A DNA stretch of 40,625 nucleotides from a virus: the IMG/VR virus record IMGVR_UViG_3300048922_000436, positions 1 through 40,625 of that record; one strand, 5' to 3'. Below are positions 12,394-20,065 of this stretch, piece by piece. The stretch's first letter is position 1. Each line of letters opens with the position of its first letter. The notes beneath the pieces were generated by a model, which saw only the letters and a program-made list of their open reading frames with translations, was not told the origin of the DNA and made no database searches. The position numbers were made by a program, and so were the translations under genes.

Positions 12394-13276
12394 AAAATTA
12401 TCCGACTACAGGCAGCAGGAGCGCCACGTAGAGACACCGGAGGCAGCCGGTAAGGGGTTTGCCTTGCTACACAGAAAGATTAAAGACTTGCCTTTCTACA
12501 AGGATTCAGAGGCAACGCATTTGTGGGTTCATATCATCCTAACAGCAAACTATGAGCCGACCGTCGTTACAACTGAATTTGGCGATATTCTTTTGCGCCG
12601 TGGCGAATTCATCACTGGTAGGAGCAAGCTGGAATTAGATACCGGAATCAGTGAGAGCCGGATTAAATACCTGCTCAATAAGTTCGAAAAGCTTGGCATG
12701 ATAAGTCGCGAATCCACTAAGAAATTCACCCGGATTTTCGTAGTGAAATACGACGACTATCAGCTAAAAATTGTGCCAACAGAATGCCAACAAAGTGCCA
12801 ACGCAAACTCAGGCGCACCAAAGGCTATGGGCAATGTTGTGCCAACAGAATGCCAACAAAGTGCCACAGAGAATGAATTAAATAATAACTCATTAGGTAA
12901 ACCTAATGAGAGTGCATCAGCCAGCGAAAAATCAGAAAAGCAAAAACCTTCAATCTCATGCCAAGACGTCATCGACGCCTATCACGAAATCCTGCCAGAA
13001 GCGAAATCGGTCAGAGCACTAACCGAGAAACGTCGCAGCTCGATTAAAACCTTCTGGCGAAAAGCCGGGGTGGTTACTCGTCAGCTGGATGGTCATGGGT
13101 TCACGATGGACGACTGGCGGAAATACCTGGGCTACGTTCGCGACAACTGCCGCTGGATGTTCGAAGAGCGTCAGAACCAGCAGCGCGGGACTGTTTGGCA
13201 CAAGAAGGGATTTGACTTCCTGCTGAACGACAATGTTTATCTCAAAGTTCGTGAGGGCGATCATGACGACCGCTGA
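12380..13276 (+). CDS. Replication initiator (O-like) with internal origin
   Basis: This 298-aa protein has a winged-helix N-terminal part (residues 30-130: DIILLRRGEF-like segment, KLELDTGISESRIKYLLNKFEKLGMI), a low-complexity linker (131-195) and a C-terminal domain of the phage replication type (DVIDAYHEILPEA ... RDNCRWMFEERQNQQRGTVWHKKGFDFLLND), probably for helicase recruitment. The linker codes VPTECQQSA twice because it contains the iterons listed separately, the same arrangement as lambda ori inside gene O. It is followed, with a 14-base overlap, by a DnaB-type helicase. Confidence 0.88.
   Translation: MGVVRKLSDYRQQERHVETPEAAGKGFALLHRKIKDLPFYKDSEATHLWVHIILTANYEPTVVTTEFGDILLRRGEFITGRSKLELDTGISESRIKYLLNKFEKLGMISRESTKKFTRIFVVKYDDYQLKIVPTECQQSANANSGAPKAMGNVVPTECQQSATENELNNNSLGKPNESASASEKSEKQKPSISCQDVIDAYHEILPEAKSVRALTEKRRSSIKTFWRKAGVVTRQLDGHGFTMDDWRKYLGYVRDNCRWMFEERQNQQRGTVWHKKGFDFLLNDNVYLKVREGDHDDR
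12771..12910. other. Replication origin: iterons and palindrome
   Basis: A perfect 30-bp direct repeat occurs at 12771-12800 and 12837-12866, 66 bp apart. Each copy holds three TGCCAAC-type units at 11-bp period, six in all. An AT-rich stretch (12870-12890) and a perfect 10-bp inverted repeat CTCATTAGGT/ACCTAATGAG with a 2-bp centre (12889-12910) follow. Iterons, AT-rich DNA and palindrome in the initiator gene are the lambda ori layout. Confidence 0.82.
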
Positions 13277-14669
13277 TTACCGGCTGCCACCGAGCAGCAT
13301 CGAGTCAGAGCAATCAGTGCTTGGCTCAATCCTACTAGACGCGCAGAGCGACCGAGTTCAGCGCGTTTTTTCTTTCCTGGCGCCTGAAATGTTTTACAGT
13401 CCGGCTCACTCAGTGATTTACCGCACCGCGCGCGAGATGAATTCCAAGAGCAGCGTTATCGACCTGATCACCGTTGCTGAGCGCATGGAGTCCGCTGGAG
13501 AGATTGACCGAGTTGGCGGTTTCGCCTATCTGGCCGAACTGTCCAAGAACACGCCAAGCGCCGCGAACATTCTGGCATACGCTAATCGCGTTAAGGATTG
13601 CGCTATGGAGCGTTTCGCTATCGAACAGGCCAACAAGATGCTCGAGGTGTTCTATCAGCCATCAGCGATGACTACCGCCGAGAAGCTGGAGCACATGCAA
13701 GCACTGGCTATGCATACTGCTGACAAATCTCGTGCTGGTTCTGTTCGTGGCGCGGTGCCATTTGCGGAGGCTTTCGAATCCTGGGTAAGCATTGTCGAAA
13801 AGCGCCTGAGCAGTGACCCGTCAGCAGTTGGCATCTCAACAGGCATTCCATCGCTGGATGAATTGCTCGCTCCGAAAGGTTTGGTGAATGGATCGTTATT
13901 CGTTGTCGGCGCGCGGCCAAAGATGGGCAAGACCACGCTTTACATGAAAATGGCCTTGCATTGCGCACTGGAAGAGAACAAACCTGCGATCGCCTTTAGC
14001 CTTGAAATGCCACAGGAGCAGCTCGTAGAGCGTTCGCTTTCCCAGGCATCGGGAGTGAGTTCGTCAAACTTCTACCTCGACGGATACGACGACACCCGTT
14101 TCGCAATGGCGTCAGCAAAGGGCCTGCAAATCGCTCAGAGCGGCAATCTCTACATCGACGATACCCCAGGTCTATCTCTAGCTCATATCGTTGCAGAGAG
14201 CCGCAGGATTAAGCGTGAGCGCGGTAGCGTAGGGATGGTTCTCGTTGACTATCTGACGCTGATGAAAGCCGAGAAGGCGGAGCGTAACGATCTGGCCTAC
14301 GGCATGATCACCAAAGGGCTAAAGAACCTCGCCAAAGAGCTGAAGTGCGTCGTCGTTCTGCTTACCCAGCTTAACCGCGACCTTGAGAAGCGAACCAACA
14401 AGCGGCCGCTGCCAAGTGATTCCCGCGATACTGGGCAAATCGAGCAGGACTGCGATTACTGGCTGGGTATTTATCGAGAGGGTGCTTACGACGATAATGC
14501 CAATCAGCAAGATACGGAATTGCTCTTGCGCCTCAACCGTCATGGGGAAAGCGGTGTTGTCTTTGTTGAGCAACGTCACGGCGCAATTTACGACTGCGAT
14601 CAGCTTCAGGCAAAAATGCGAGCATCTGAAACTGAATCCCGACCATCAAAACAGAAGGGCGGTTTCTGA
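13263..14669 (+). CDS. DnaB-like replicative helicase
   Basis: A 468-aa hexameric helicase of the DnaB family, as in P22 gene 12. The N-terminal domain (residues 8-110) begins PPSSIESEQSVLGSILLD. Walker A is GARPKMGKT (216-224), Walker B lies in GMVLVDYLTLM, and the DnaB-type motifs LEMPQEQLVERSL, LTQLNRDLEKR and DSRDTGQIEQD follow. The start ATG 13263 overlaps the initiator by 14 bases. Having its own helicase, the phage should not need host DnaB loading in the lambda P fashion. Confidence 0.96.
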   Translation: MTTADYRLPPSSIESEQSVLGSILLDAQSDRVQRVFSFLAPEMFYSPAHSVIYRTAREMNSKSSVIDLITVAERMESAGEIDRVGGFAYLAELSKNTPSAANILAYANRVKDCAMERFAIEQANKMLEVFYQPSAMTTAEKLEHMQALAMHTADKSRAGSVRGAVPFAEAFESWVSIVEKRLSSDPSAVGISTGIPSLDELLAPKGLVNGSLFVVGARPKMGKTTLYMKMALHCALEENKPAIAFSLEMPQEQLVERSLSQASGVSSSNFYLDGYDDTRFAMASAKGLQIAQSGNLYIDDTPGLSLAHIVAESRRIKRERGSVGMVLVDYLTLMKAEKAERNDLAYGMITKGLKNLAKELKCVVVLLTQLNRDLEKRTNKRPLPSDSRDTGQIEQDCDYWLGIYREGAYDDNANQQDTELLLRLNRHGESGVVFVEQRHGAIYDCDQLQAKMRASETESRPSKQKGGF

Positions 14670-14692
14670 CCTGCCAAGCAAAGGAGATAACC

Positions 14693-14971
14693 ATGGATAA
14701 GCAATTAACAAAGATTTTCGTTACCAAATACGCGCTGACAGTCGGCGTTTACTCGGCGATGGCTGAATGCAATTGCGGAAGCGATATGGCCGTGATTCCT
14801 GGCGATAGAGCCAAAGGTTATTTTGACGCGTATATGCATAAAGGGGATTTTCATTTCACAGAGAGTGACGCACTTCAGAAGGCCGAAGAAATGCGACAGA
14901 AGAAAATCATCAGCCTGAAAAAGAAGATTGAAAAAATCGAAAATCTCAAATTCGAGGTGAAGCATGGATAA
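14693..14971 (+). CDS. Phage protein of unknown function (92 aa)
   Basis: Strong AAGGAG before the ATG. The first half is compact (TKIFVTKYALTVGVYSAMAECNCGSDMAV), then a Lys/Glu helix (AEEMRQKKIISLKKKIEKIE). I recognise the general type of small nin-region protein but no function. Confidence 0.7.
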   Translation: MDKQLTKIFVTKYALTVGVYSAMAECNCGSDMAVIPGDRAKGYFDAYMHKGDFHFTESDALQKAEEMRQKKIISLKKKIEKIENLKFEVKHG

Positions 14972-15203
14972 GCTACGCGAAGAGTTTGAAGCAGATTTCG
15001 AAAATGAAACCGGATGGTCCGCCATGGAATACCCCGGTTACATTGTAGATCTATGTTGGGCTCTTTATCGGAAGAGCCGAGAAGGTTTAGCGATTGCTCT
15101 TCCTGACTCCGTGGGAATTGAATGTACCGTTTGTGCCGACATAGCAATCAAGCGCTGTGAGGATTCCATCCGCTCTATCGGCCTATCAATCAAAGGGGAG
15201 TAG
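14964..15203 (+). CDS. Phage protein of unknown function (79 aa)
   Basis: The ATG overlaps the preceding stop by 8 bases, with GAGGTGAAGC upstream. An acidic N-terminus (LREEFEADFENETGWSAMEY) is followed by helical segments with four cysteines scattered in the second half. There is no recognised domain. Confidence 0.65.
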   Translation: MDKLREEFEADFENETGWSAMEYPGYIVDLCWALYRKSREGLAIALPDSVGIECTVCADIAIKRCEDSIRSIGLSIKGE

Positions 15204-15206
15204 GGG

Positions 15207-15446
15207 ATGAAAGACGCTATTTATATTTTAGTTATTCCTATTGTGGTGTTTGCAATCTTCATCCTAGGAACGATCTTTATTGTAGTTCAAGTGGATAAGT
15301 ATGACTGCGATATCTATGCAAAAACCACGGAAAGACAAACTGAATACCAGTTCATGACATGCTATGTGAACACAGGAAGCGGCTATGTCCCGAAAGAGGA
15401 ATTTAATATGCGAGCCGTCACAAACGAGACTAAGGGTAAAATATGA
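15207..15446 (+). CDS. Single-pass membrane protein (79 aa)
   Basis: Residues 4-28 form one strong transmembrane helix (IYILVIPIVVFAIFILGTIF). The rest is polar, with two cysteines (YDCDIY, MTCYVN), probably periplasmic. It overlaps ninB by 4 bases (ATGA). Function is unknown. Confidence 0.65.
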   Translation: MKDAIYILVIPIVVFAIFILGTIFIVVQVDKYDCDIYAKTTERQTEYQFMTCYVNTGSGYVPKEEFNMRAVTNETKGKI

Positions 15447-15880
15447 GCGAGCAGGTTTTCCTTCTGAGAAACCCGCGAATATGCCAGAACCTGAAAAACT
15501 TCATCGACAGCCTACCACTTAATCCAGATAAACCCATCGCAATAACCATCCAAGAGCCAACCAGAAGCCTAGACCAGAACGCCAAGCTCTGGGCAACCCT
15601 GCGCGACATAAGCGAGCAGGTCGTTTGGTATGGCCGAAAAATGGGATCTGAGAGCTGGAAGTGTGTTTTCACGGCTGCGCTGAAGAAGCAAGAAACGGTT
15701 CCTGGCATAGACGGCGGCTTCGTCGTTCTGGGGCAATCAACAAGCAAGATGACAGTCGGCGAGATGCGCGACCTCATAGAGTTAATCAACGCGTTTGGTG
15801 CTGAGCATGGCGTCAAGTTCAGCGATGAATCCCGGCTCGCTATCGAATGGGCTAATCGATATGGAGACAAAGCAGCATGA
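15443..15880 (+). CDS. ninB: NinB / Orf recombination mediator
   Basis: This 145-aa protein matches lambda NinB (Orf, 146 aa) as recalled: TIQEPTRSLDQNAKLWA, SESWKCVFTAALK, GGFVVLGQSTSKMTVGEM, DESRLAIEWA. Lambda Orf binds SSB-coated single-stranded DNA and helps load annealase in place of RecFOR. It opens a nin cluster and overlaps its neighbours at both ends. Published structural work relates the Orf fold to the Red-beta C-terminal domain, which this phage also carries on its annealase. Confidence 0.95.
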   Translation: MSEQVFLLRNPRICQNLKNFIDSLPLNPDKPIAITIQEPTRSLDQNAKLWATLRDISEQVVWYGRKMGSESWKCVFTAALKKQETVPGIDGGFVVLGQSTSKMTVGEMRDLIELINAFGAEHGVKFSDESRLAIEWANRYGDKAA

Positions 15881-16047
15881 CACAGCGAAGTCCAACGCAA
15901 ATCATAATGGATAGCCTGATATTCAAGACTGACCACCGCAAGACCAGAAAGCCACGCCAACAACCAGAAAACATCGTCTCATTCAATTATACCGCGACCT
16001 TAGCCGACAGCATGTGGCTGCGTCGTCGCGCACGGAGAAAGCCATGA
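15877..16047 (+). CDS. ninE: NinE-like protein (56 aa)
   Basis: The frame starts at ATG 15877 overlapping the ninB stop (ATGA) and ends at a TGA overlapping ninX. The C-terminal half, NIVSFNYTATLADSMWLRRR, parallels lambda NinE (GYTASLVDKKWLR). The N-terminal half is basic. Function is unknown in the family. Confidence 0.8.
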   Translation: MTQRSPTQIIMDSLIFKTDHRKTRKPRQQPENIVSFNYTATLADSMWLRRRARRKP

Positions 16048-16412
16048 CTGATTACAGCCAAGTTCCAGATTATGAAATTAACGCAAGGGTGGGTGAGTCA
16101 TTGGGAATGACAGCCCATTTCATTGAGCATGATGGACGAGTCAAGTTCAGGGATGAGAAAGGAAGAATCCAGGGGACAAAAGACTACTGCAACAACCCGG
16201 CAGATGCATGGCCGATTATTGTAGAGAGCCTAATTGAAGTTAGTCCCGATTATGATTTCACAGATGAAAGCGAGCGTGAGTTATGCGCAACTGGATTTTG
16301 GACTGCAAATCACGTTGAATCTGATGGGACTTCATATTATCAGTCGCACCAAAACCCACTCCGCGCTGCCATGATTGTCTTCCTCATGAAGAAGGATGCC
16401 GAAAAATGCTAA
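16044..16412 (+). CDS. ninX: NinX family protein
   Basis: Starts at ATG 16044 (MTDYSQVPDYEINARVGES), overlapping the ninE stop. The opening motif and the length (122 aa) with the CNNPADAWPIIVE and NPLRAAMIVFLM segments are those of the NinX/DUF2591 family of phage nin regions. Function is unknown. Confidence 0.88.
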   Translation: MTDYSQVPDYEINARVGESLGMTAHFIEHDGRVKFRDEKGRIQGTKDYCNNPADAWPIIVESLIEVSPDYDFTDESERELCATGFWTANHVESDGTSYYQSHQNPLRAAMIVFLMKKDAEKC

Positions 16413-16585
16413 TTCTCATCACCATCGCAATCATAGCCGCCTGCGCCTACTGCTTCATCGCTGGCCGCAGCTTCGAGTTCTTCTGCAAATACGAACCAAC
16501 CCTATCAACCACAAAGATGCTGCTACTTAGCCTCGCATGGCCGGGTAATGCCGTTCTGTTTCTGCTGATGAGGTGCGTGCGATGA
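16406..16585 (+). CDS. Small membrane protein (59 aa)
   Basis: ATG 16406 overlaps the ninX stop. The product is very hydrophobic, with a first membrane helix MLILITIAIIAACAYCFIAG, a central polar stretch (FFCKYEPTLSTTK) and a second hydrophobic segment (LLLSLAWPGNAVLFLLM). The stop overlaps the next ATG. No family is recognised. Confidence 0.62.
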   Translation: MLILITIAIIAACAYCFIAGRSFEFFCKYEPTLSTTKMLLLSLAWPGNAVLFLLMRCVR

Positions 16586-16761
16586 ACGCCATTAACATCC
16601 CGGAAATTATGAAAGTGCCGAAGAAGTACGGCACAGATATCTGCTGCAGCTGCTTATCGGAGCTCGGCGAAGATGAATGCTACATCTGCCAGCAGTGCAA
16701 CGACGAGATAGACCGTCAGGCCGATGAGGTTATCGGAAACGCGGAGGATGACGATGGCTAA
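16582..16761 (+). CDS. ninF: NinF-like zinc-finger protein (59 aa)
   Basis: Four or more cysteines in two CxxC pairs (ICCSCLSEL ... CYICQQCNDEI) and an acidic end (NAEDDDG) resemble lambda NinF. It starts at ATG 16582 within an ATGA overlap and runs 8 bases into ninG. Probably binds zinc; role unknown. Confidence 0.78.
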   Translation: MNAINIPEIMKVPKKYGTDICCSCLSELGEDECYICQQCNDEIDRQADEVIGNAEDDDG

Positions 16762-17335
16762 AGGCATTAATCCGCCGAAGCCTAAAGCCTGTCGACAATG
16801 CAAAGCCAAGTTCGTCCCACGCAACACCCTTCAAATCGTCTGTAGTCCATCCTGTGCAATCAAACACGCAAAGCAGCAATCAGAGCGCAAGCAAAAGCAA
16901 TCTGAGGCATCTGCACGCCGTGAGTGGAACAAGCGCAAGGCTGACGCGAAGCCGTTGAGTCATTGGATAGCTATGACCCAGCGAGCATTCAACGACTACA
17001 TACGAACCAGGGATGAGGGAAATGGCTGCATCAGCTGCGGCAGTACAACGGCTACAGAATATCACGCAGGTCACTTCAGGACGACAGCAGCGGCAGGTCA
17101 GCTCCGATTCAATGAAGATAACTGCCATCTGCAGTGCGCATCCTGCAATGTCCATCACTCCGGCGCAATCACTCAATACCGCATCAGTCTCATCACGAAA
17201 ATCGGCGCTGAGCGAGTCATGGCGCTTGAAAACGACAACAACCCACACCTATACACCCGCGAAGAGCTAGACACGATTAGAGCGCGTTACAGAGCGAAAT
17301 TGCGGGAGCTGAAAAAACTCCAGGAGGCAGCCTGA
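16754..17335 (+). CDS. ninG: NinG (Rap) recombination endonuclease
   Basis: This 193-aa protein is the lambda NinG/Rap type: an N-terminal zinc finger (CRQCKAKFVP ... IVCSPSCAIKHA), a Lys/Arg helix, and the conserved C-terminal core CISCGSTTATEYHAGHFR ... NCHLQCASCNVHHSG, an HNH-like metal site. Rap cleaves branched recombination intermediates. The start ATG 16754 has GCGGAGGA upstream. Confidence 0.95.
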   Translation: MAKGINPPKPKACRQCKAKFVPRNTLQIVCSPSCAIKHAKQQSERKQKQSEASARREWNKRKADAKPLSHWIAMTQRAFNDYIRTRDEGNGCISCGSTTATEYHAGHFRTTAAAGQLRFNEDNCHLQCASCNVHHSGAITQYRISLITKIGAERVMALENDNNPHLYTREELDTIRARYRAKLRELKKLQEAA

Positions 17336-17526
17336 TGTTCACAAGCATACCTGCAGCAATCGAAGAAGCGAGATTTCTCCGCGCGCTCACCGGCAGATGT
17401 CATGGAGTGGTTCAACGTCCGGGTGGAAACATGGTCGTTAGAGTAATCGACCGGCGCGGAATGCATACGCTGTTCACCACAAAACAAGACCGGCACGGAA
17501 CGGTTAAAACGGAGGGCATATCGTGA
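17335..17526 (+). CDS. Small phage protein (63 aa)
   Basis: The ATG shares bases with the ninG stop (TGATG). The product has the pattern IPAAIEEARFLRALTGRCHG followed by QRPGGNMVVRVIDRRG, a helix-then-strand arrangement. Related short proteins occur before Q in enterobacterial phages. Function is unknown. Confidence 0.68.
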   Translation: MFTSIPAAIEEARFLRALTGRCHGVVQRPGGNMVVRVIDRRGMHTLFTTKQDRHGTVKTEGIS

Positions 17527-18014
17527 ACATCAGCAAATTTGAGCTGGAGGATGACCAGCACCAGTGGGTAAACGGCTGGCTTGAGCTGTGGGGCGCATGG
17601 GTTTACTCAGGCCGACTTGAGCGACGCATGAGCAACATGATCGCCAAGTTCATGGAAAGCGTAGAGCCAAGCAAAAACCCTAGCAGACCGATGTGCAATG
17701 ACGATGACGGAATGTTGATTTCTCAGGTCGTAGATTCCGTCATGTTTATCGACAAGAAAGCCTTCGGCATCCTGCTCAGCTACTACGCTCATGGTTCTTC
17801 TAAGCGAGCCATTGCATCTTACTATCACGCGACTGCAAAGCCCCGCAAGATTAACCGCGGTCGATTAGGGGAAGGGTGGCGCAAGCCGTCTGAGGAAACA
17901 TGCAGGAAAGAAGTGGCTGAAATTCTCAAAGCAAGCCTGTTTATGCTCTATGCTCCGATGGTAAATGCGTTCAACAGTCGCAAACGTGTAGAGAAAATTA
18001 AGCATGTTGCATAG
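17523..18014 (+). CDS. Q: Late antiterminator Q-type (DUF1133-like)
   Basis: This 163-aa protein sits at the end of the early right operon directly before the late promoter. The pattern QWVNGWLELWGAWVYSGRL ... RPMCNDDDGMLISQVVDSV ... YYAHGSSKRAIASYYH ... TCRKEVAEILKAS is the DUF1133 type of phage late antiterminator, not lambda Q itself. The start is GTG 17523, supported by GGAGG 7 nt upstream. It should let polymerase starting at 18058 pass the terminator at 18104. Confidence 0.85.
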   Translation: MNISKFELEDDQHQWVNGWLELWGAWVYSGRLERRMSNMIAKFMESVEPSKNPSRPMCNDDDGMLISQVVDSVMFIDKKAFGILLSYYAHGSSKRAIASYYHATAKPRKINRGRLGEGWRKPSEETCRKEVAEILKASLFMLYAPMVNAFNSRKRVEKIKHVA

Positions 18015-18021
18015 ATAATGC

Positions 18022-18051
18022 TTGACTTTGCTTTGCCCATTTACCCATAAT
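18022..18051 (+). promoter_or_regulatory. Late promoter PR'
   Basis: -35 TTGACT (18022-18027), 18-bp spacer, -10 CATAAT (18046-18051), immediately after Q and about 50 bp before a terminator. This promoter-terminator pair is the normal target of Q. Confidence 0.82.
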
Positions 18052-18103
18052 AAGAGGGTATGGTGTGACAAGTGTGTACATAGTCTGCCAACCCAATTTC
18101 AAA

Positions 18104-18127
18104 GGCTGCCTCCGGGCGGCCTTTTTT
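18104..18127 (+). terminator. Late leader terminator tR'
   Basis: Stem GGCTGCC/GGCGGCC (one G-U) with a TCCG loop followed by six T residues. It blocks PR' transcription in the absence of Q. Confidence 0.9.
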
Positions 18128-18185
18128 CATTTGTGGGCCTTACAAATGGCCTTTGACTACAGCATAGCAATGTAAGGAACCCACC

Positions 18186-18491
18186 ATGCTCAAATTACCT
18201 GAGCTCGTCCGGGCTGGTTTCGTGAGTTCGTCTCCTTGGTTGCTGGGCTTAATTCTCCTTTCTTATCTCGCTGCAGAGGTTAATTCGAGGATTAACTCGG
18301 CGGCCTACGCGTACCCGCGATCTGTCGTTTCATATGGCCTCGCAAGCGCAAAGACCGATGATGAAGTTATCTCCACTGTTGAGCTGTGGAAGAAGGATGC
18401 ATGGGGCGCTCAAATCGGCGCTCTACGCGTTCTCTGTGATAACGACCGTGCATTCGTTGACTCGCTCGGCGGGCAGAGTGTAGGGGCATAG
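18186..18491 (+). CDS. Unknown first late gene, membrane-anchored (101 aa)
   Basis: One transmembrane helix at about residues 15-32 (SSPWLLGLILLSYLAAEV), then a soluble part (AYPRSVVSYGLASAKTDDEV, VLCDNDRAFVDSLGG). AAGGAA precedes the ATG. It is the first late gene, directly before the holin, so a lysis-timing role is possible, but I do not recognise the family. Confidence 0.65.
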   Translation: MLKLPELVRAGFVSSSPWLLGLILLSYLAAEVNSRINSAAYAYPRSVVSYGLASAKTDDEVISTVELWKKDAWGAQIGALRVLCDNDRAFVDSLGGQSVGA

Positions 18492-18494
18492 AGT

Positions 18495-18842
18495 ATGCAG
18501 GATCGTCAAATGAATGAACGCGATGCAGGATTCTGGGTCGACGTTCTGAACGGCCTTAAAAACGCATGGCCGCAAATTCTTGGTTCAATGATGGCCGGGT
18601 TAATTTGCTATGGCCGATTAATTTACGATGGTGTGGAGCGAAAAAATCGCTGGATTGAGGGCGTCCTATGTGGCGCCCTTTCTCTTTGCATCTCCAGTGC
18701 TCTGGATGTGTTCGGATTGCCGGTAAGCATGTCTCCTTTCATTGGTGGCATGGTTGGCTTTATCGGCGTCGAAAAGCTCCGCAATATCGCCATCAGCGCT
18801 ATCAGCAAGCGAGTAGGTGCTAGTGATGAAAATCAGCAATAA
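18495..18842 (+). CDS. Holin (lambda-holin superfamily)
   Basis: The 115-aa protein has three hydrophobic segments (LGSMMAGLICYGRLIY, GVLCGALSLCISSALDVF, SPFIGGMVGFIGVE) after an amphipathic start, the layout of class I holins of the Phage_holin_3 type. Two starts are possible, ATG 18495 and ATG 18510, five codons apart; the second has AGGA 9 nt upstream. The pair recalls the holin/antiholin dual start. It overlaps the endolysin gene by 17 bases. Confidence 0.88.
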   Translation: MQDRQMNERDAGFWVDVLNGLKNAWPQILGSMMAGLICYGRLIYDGVERKNRWIEGVLCGALSLCISSALDVFGLPVSMSPFIGGMVGFIGVEKLRNIAISAISKRVGASDENQQ

Positions 18843-19260
18843 CGGTATCGACTTCCTGAAGCGCCAAGAGGGTGAAAAGCTCTCAGCTTACAAAGATACA
18901 CGCGGGATCCCCACTATCGGCGTCGGTCATACTGGGTTGGTTGATGGCAAACCTGTTGCAATGGGTATGACTATCTCGAAAGAGAAATCATCCGACCTAC
19001 TGCGCTTTGACCTGCAGTGGACTGAGCGAGCTATCAACTCGGCGAATGTCGAGCTGAACCAGAACCAATATGACGCTCTTTGCAGCCTGGTGTTCAACAT
19101 CGGCGCATCAGCATTCAACGGTTCGACACTGCTCCGGAAGCTTAAGGCTGGCGATTATGCCGGTGCTGCAGATCAGTTCTTGGCATGGAAACGGGCAGGC
19201 AACGATCCGGATATTCTTCTTCCGCGCAGGCGGCGTGAACGCTCGTTGTTTCTGTCATGA
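18826..19260 (+). CDS. Endolysin, T4-type lysozyme (GH24)
   Basis: This 144-aa muramidase has the catalytic triad E15, D24, T30 (EGEKLSAYKDTRGIPT) at T4-lysozyme spacing, and the conserved NQYDALCSLVFNIG and RRRRERSLFL blocks. There is no signal or SAR helix at the N-terminus, so release must go through the holin. Start ATG 18826 has AGGTG upstream. Closest in type to P22 gp19. Confidence 0.95.
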   Translation: MKISNNGIDFLKRQEGEKLSAYKDTRGIPTIGVGHTGLVDGKPVAMGMTISKEKSSDLLRFDLQWTERAINSANVELNQNQYDALCSLVFNIGASAFNGSTLLRKLKAGDYAGAADQFLAWKRAGNDPDILLPRRRRERSLFLS

Positions 19261-19724
19261 ACAGGCTAACAGCAATCGCCATTGGCCTTATCGCTTGCCT
19301 GATAGTTTCGTTGGGATGGGCGGTCAACCATTACCGAGATAACGCCACCGAATACAAGCGTCAGCGCGATGAGAAAATCAATGCGCTGAATCAGGCCCGC
19401 ACTACCATCACTGATATGGAAACCAGAAAGCGCGATGTTGCCACGCTGGATGCCAAATACACCCAGGAGTTAGCGGATGCAAAAGCTAAAAATGATGCTC
19501 TGCAGCGCAAGCTTGATAATGGTGGCCGGGTGCTCGTCAAAGGCAAGTGTTCTGTGCCAGCCACAACCGAAACCGCCAGTTCCTCCGGCATGGGCGATGA
19601 TGCCGCCGTCGAACTCTCTTCAACTGCTGGACGAAACGTTCTCGGTATCAGAGCCGGGATCGTCAGCGACCAAACAGCACTGAAAGCGCTGCAGGAATAC
19701 ATCAACACGCAGTGTTTGAAATGA
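19257..19724 (+). CDS. Rz: Rz inner-membrane spanin
   Basis: This 155-aa type II membrane protein has an N-terminal signal anchor (residues 5-23, TAIAIGLIACLIVSLGWAV) then a long periplasmic coiled coil (YKRQRDEKINALNQARTTI ... AKNDALQRKL). It joins Rz1 across the periplasm to disrupt the outer membrane at lysis. The ATG overlaps the lysozyme stop. The Rz1 frame is embedded in it. Confidence 0.95.
   Translation: MNRLTAIAIGLIACLIVSLGWAVNHYRDNATEYKRQRDEKINALNQARTTITDMETRKRDVATLDAKYTQELADAKAKNDALQRKLDNGGRVLVKGKCSVPATTETASSSGMGDDAAVELSSTAGRNVLGIRAGIVSDQTALKALQEYINTQCLK
19477..19683 (+). CDS. Rz1: Rz1 outer-membrane lipoprotein spanin (embedded)
   Basis: Lies in a different frame wholly inside Rz. 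AGGAG sits 7 nt before ATG 19477. A lipoprotein signal (MMLCSASLIMVAGC) has its lipobox cysteine at residue 19; the mature part is proline-rich (CQPQPKPPVPPAW), the hallmark of Rz1. At 68 aa it is slightly longer than lambda Rz1 (60). Confidence 0.93.
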   Translation: MQKLKMMLCSASLIMVAGCSSKASVLCQPQPKPPVPPAWAMMPPSNSLQLLDETFSVSEPGSSATKQH

Positions 19725-19740
19725 ATTCCCCCGACAAGGA

Positions 19741-19857
19741 ATGAGACTGTGTTACCTAGCAGGAGGTGATCACGTCTTGGCAGCCGGAAAGACGGAAGTG
19801 GCGATGCAACTCCGAGAGGTGTGGCTGATGCTGCGGCTATATAAGGAGTTAATATGA
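19741..19857 (+). CDS. Possible 38-aa reading frame
   Basis: Between Rz and the 66-aa membrane gene a 38-codon frame begins at ATG 19741 (MRLCYLAGGDHVLAAGKTEV) and ends in a TGA overlapping the next ATG. The AAGGA lies directly against the start codon, too close for good initiation. It may be a coupled leader peptide or chance. The same stretch is purine-rich with several small inverted repeats. Confidence 0.3.
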   Translation: MRLCYLAGGDHVLAAGKTEVAMQLREVWLMLRLYKELI

Positions 19858-20054
19858 ATTTCAACAAGCCGCCGTCCTACGTAGTTATCAGGCCTGATTT
19901 GGCAGGCGTGTTGGTGTGCGTAAGGGCAGGATTTCTAAAGCGAATCATGTATCGGATTGCCTATCTATGTGAATGTTATATCCCTGTGGCGCTAATTTTC
20001 ACCACATGGATTACGCTCGTTTATTTCGGTGCCGAATATCTAAACAAACACTGA
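19854..20054 (+). CDS. Small membrane protein (66 aa)
   Basis: AAGGAG 7 nt before ATG 19854. A basic N-terminal part (NFNKPPSYVVIRPD ... VRAGFLKRIMYRI) is followed by a transmembrane helix at about residues 42-60 (YIPVALIFTTWITLVYF). It lies between lysis and packaging genes. Function is unknown. Confidence 0.62.
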   Translation: MNFNKPPSYVVIRPDLAGVLVCVRAGFLKRIMYRIAYLCECYIPVALIFTTWITLVYFGAEYLNKH

Positions 20055-20065
20055 CGGAGCCAATC

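Noticed and set aside
15430-15963. Minus-strand frame of 177 codons opposite ninB/ninE
   Set aside because: It is antisense to clearly identified nin genes.
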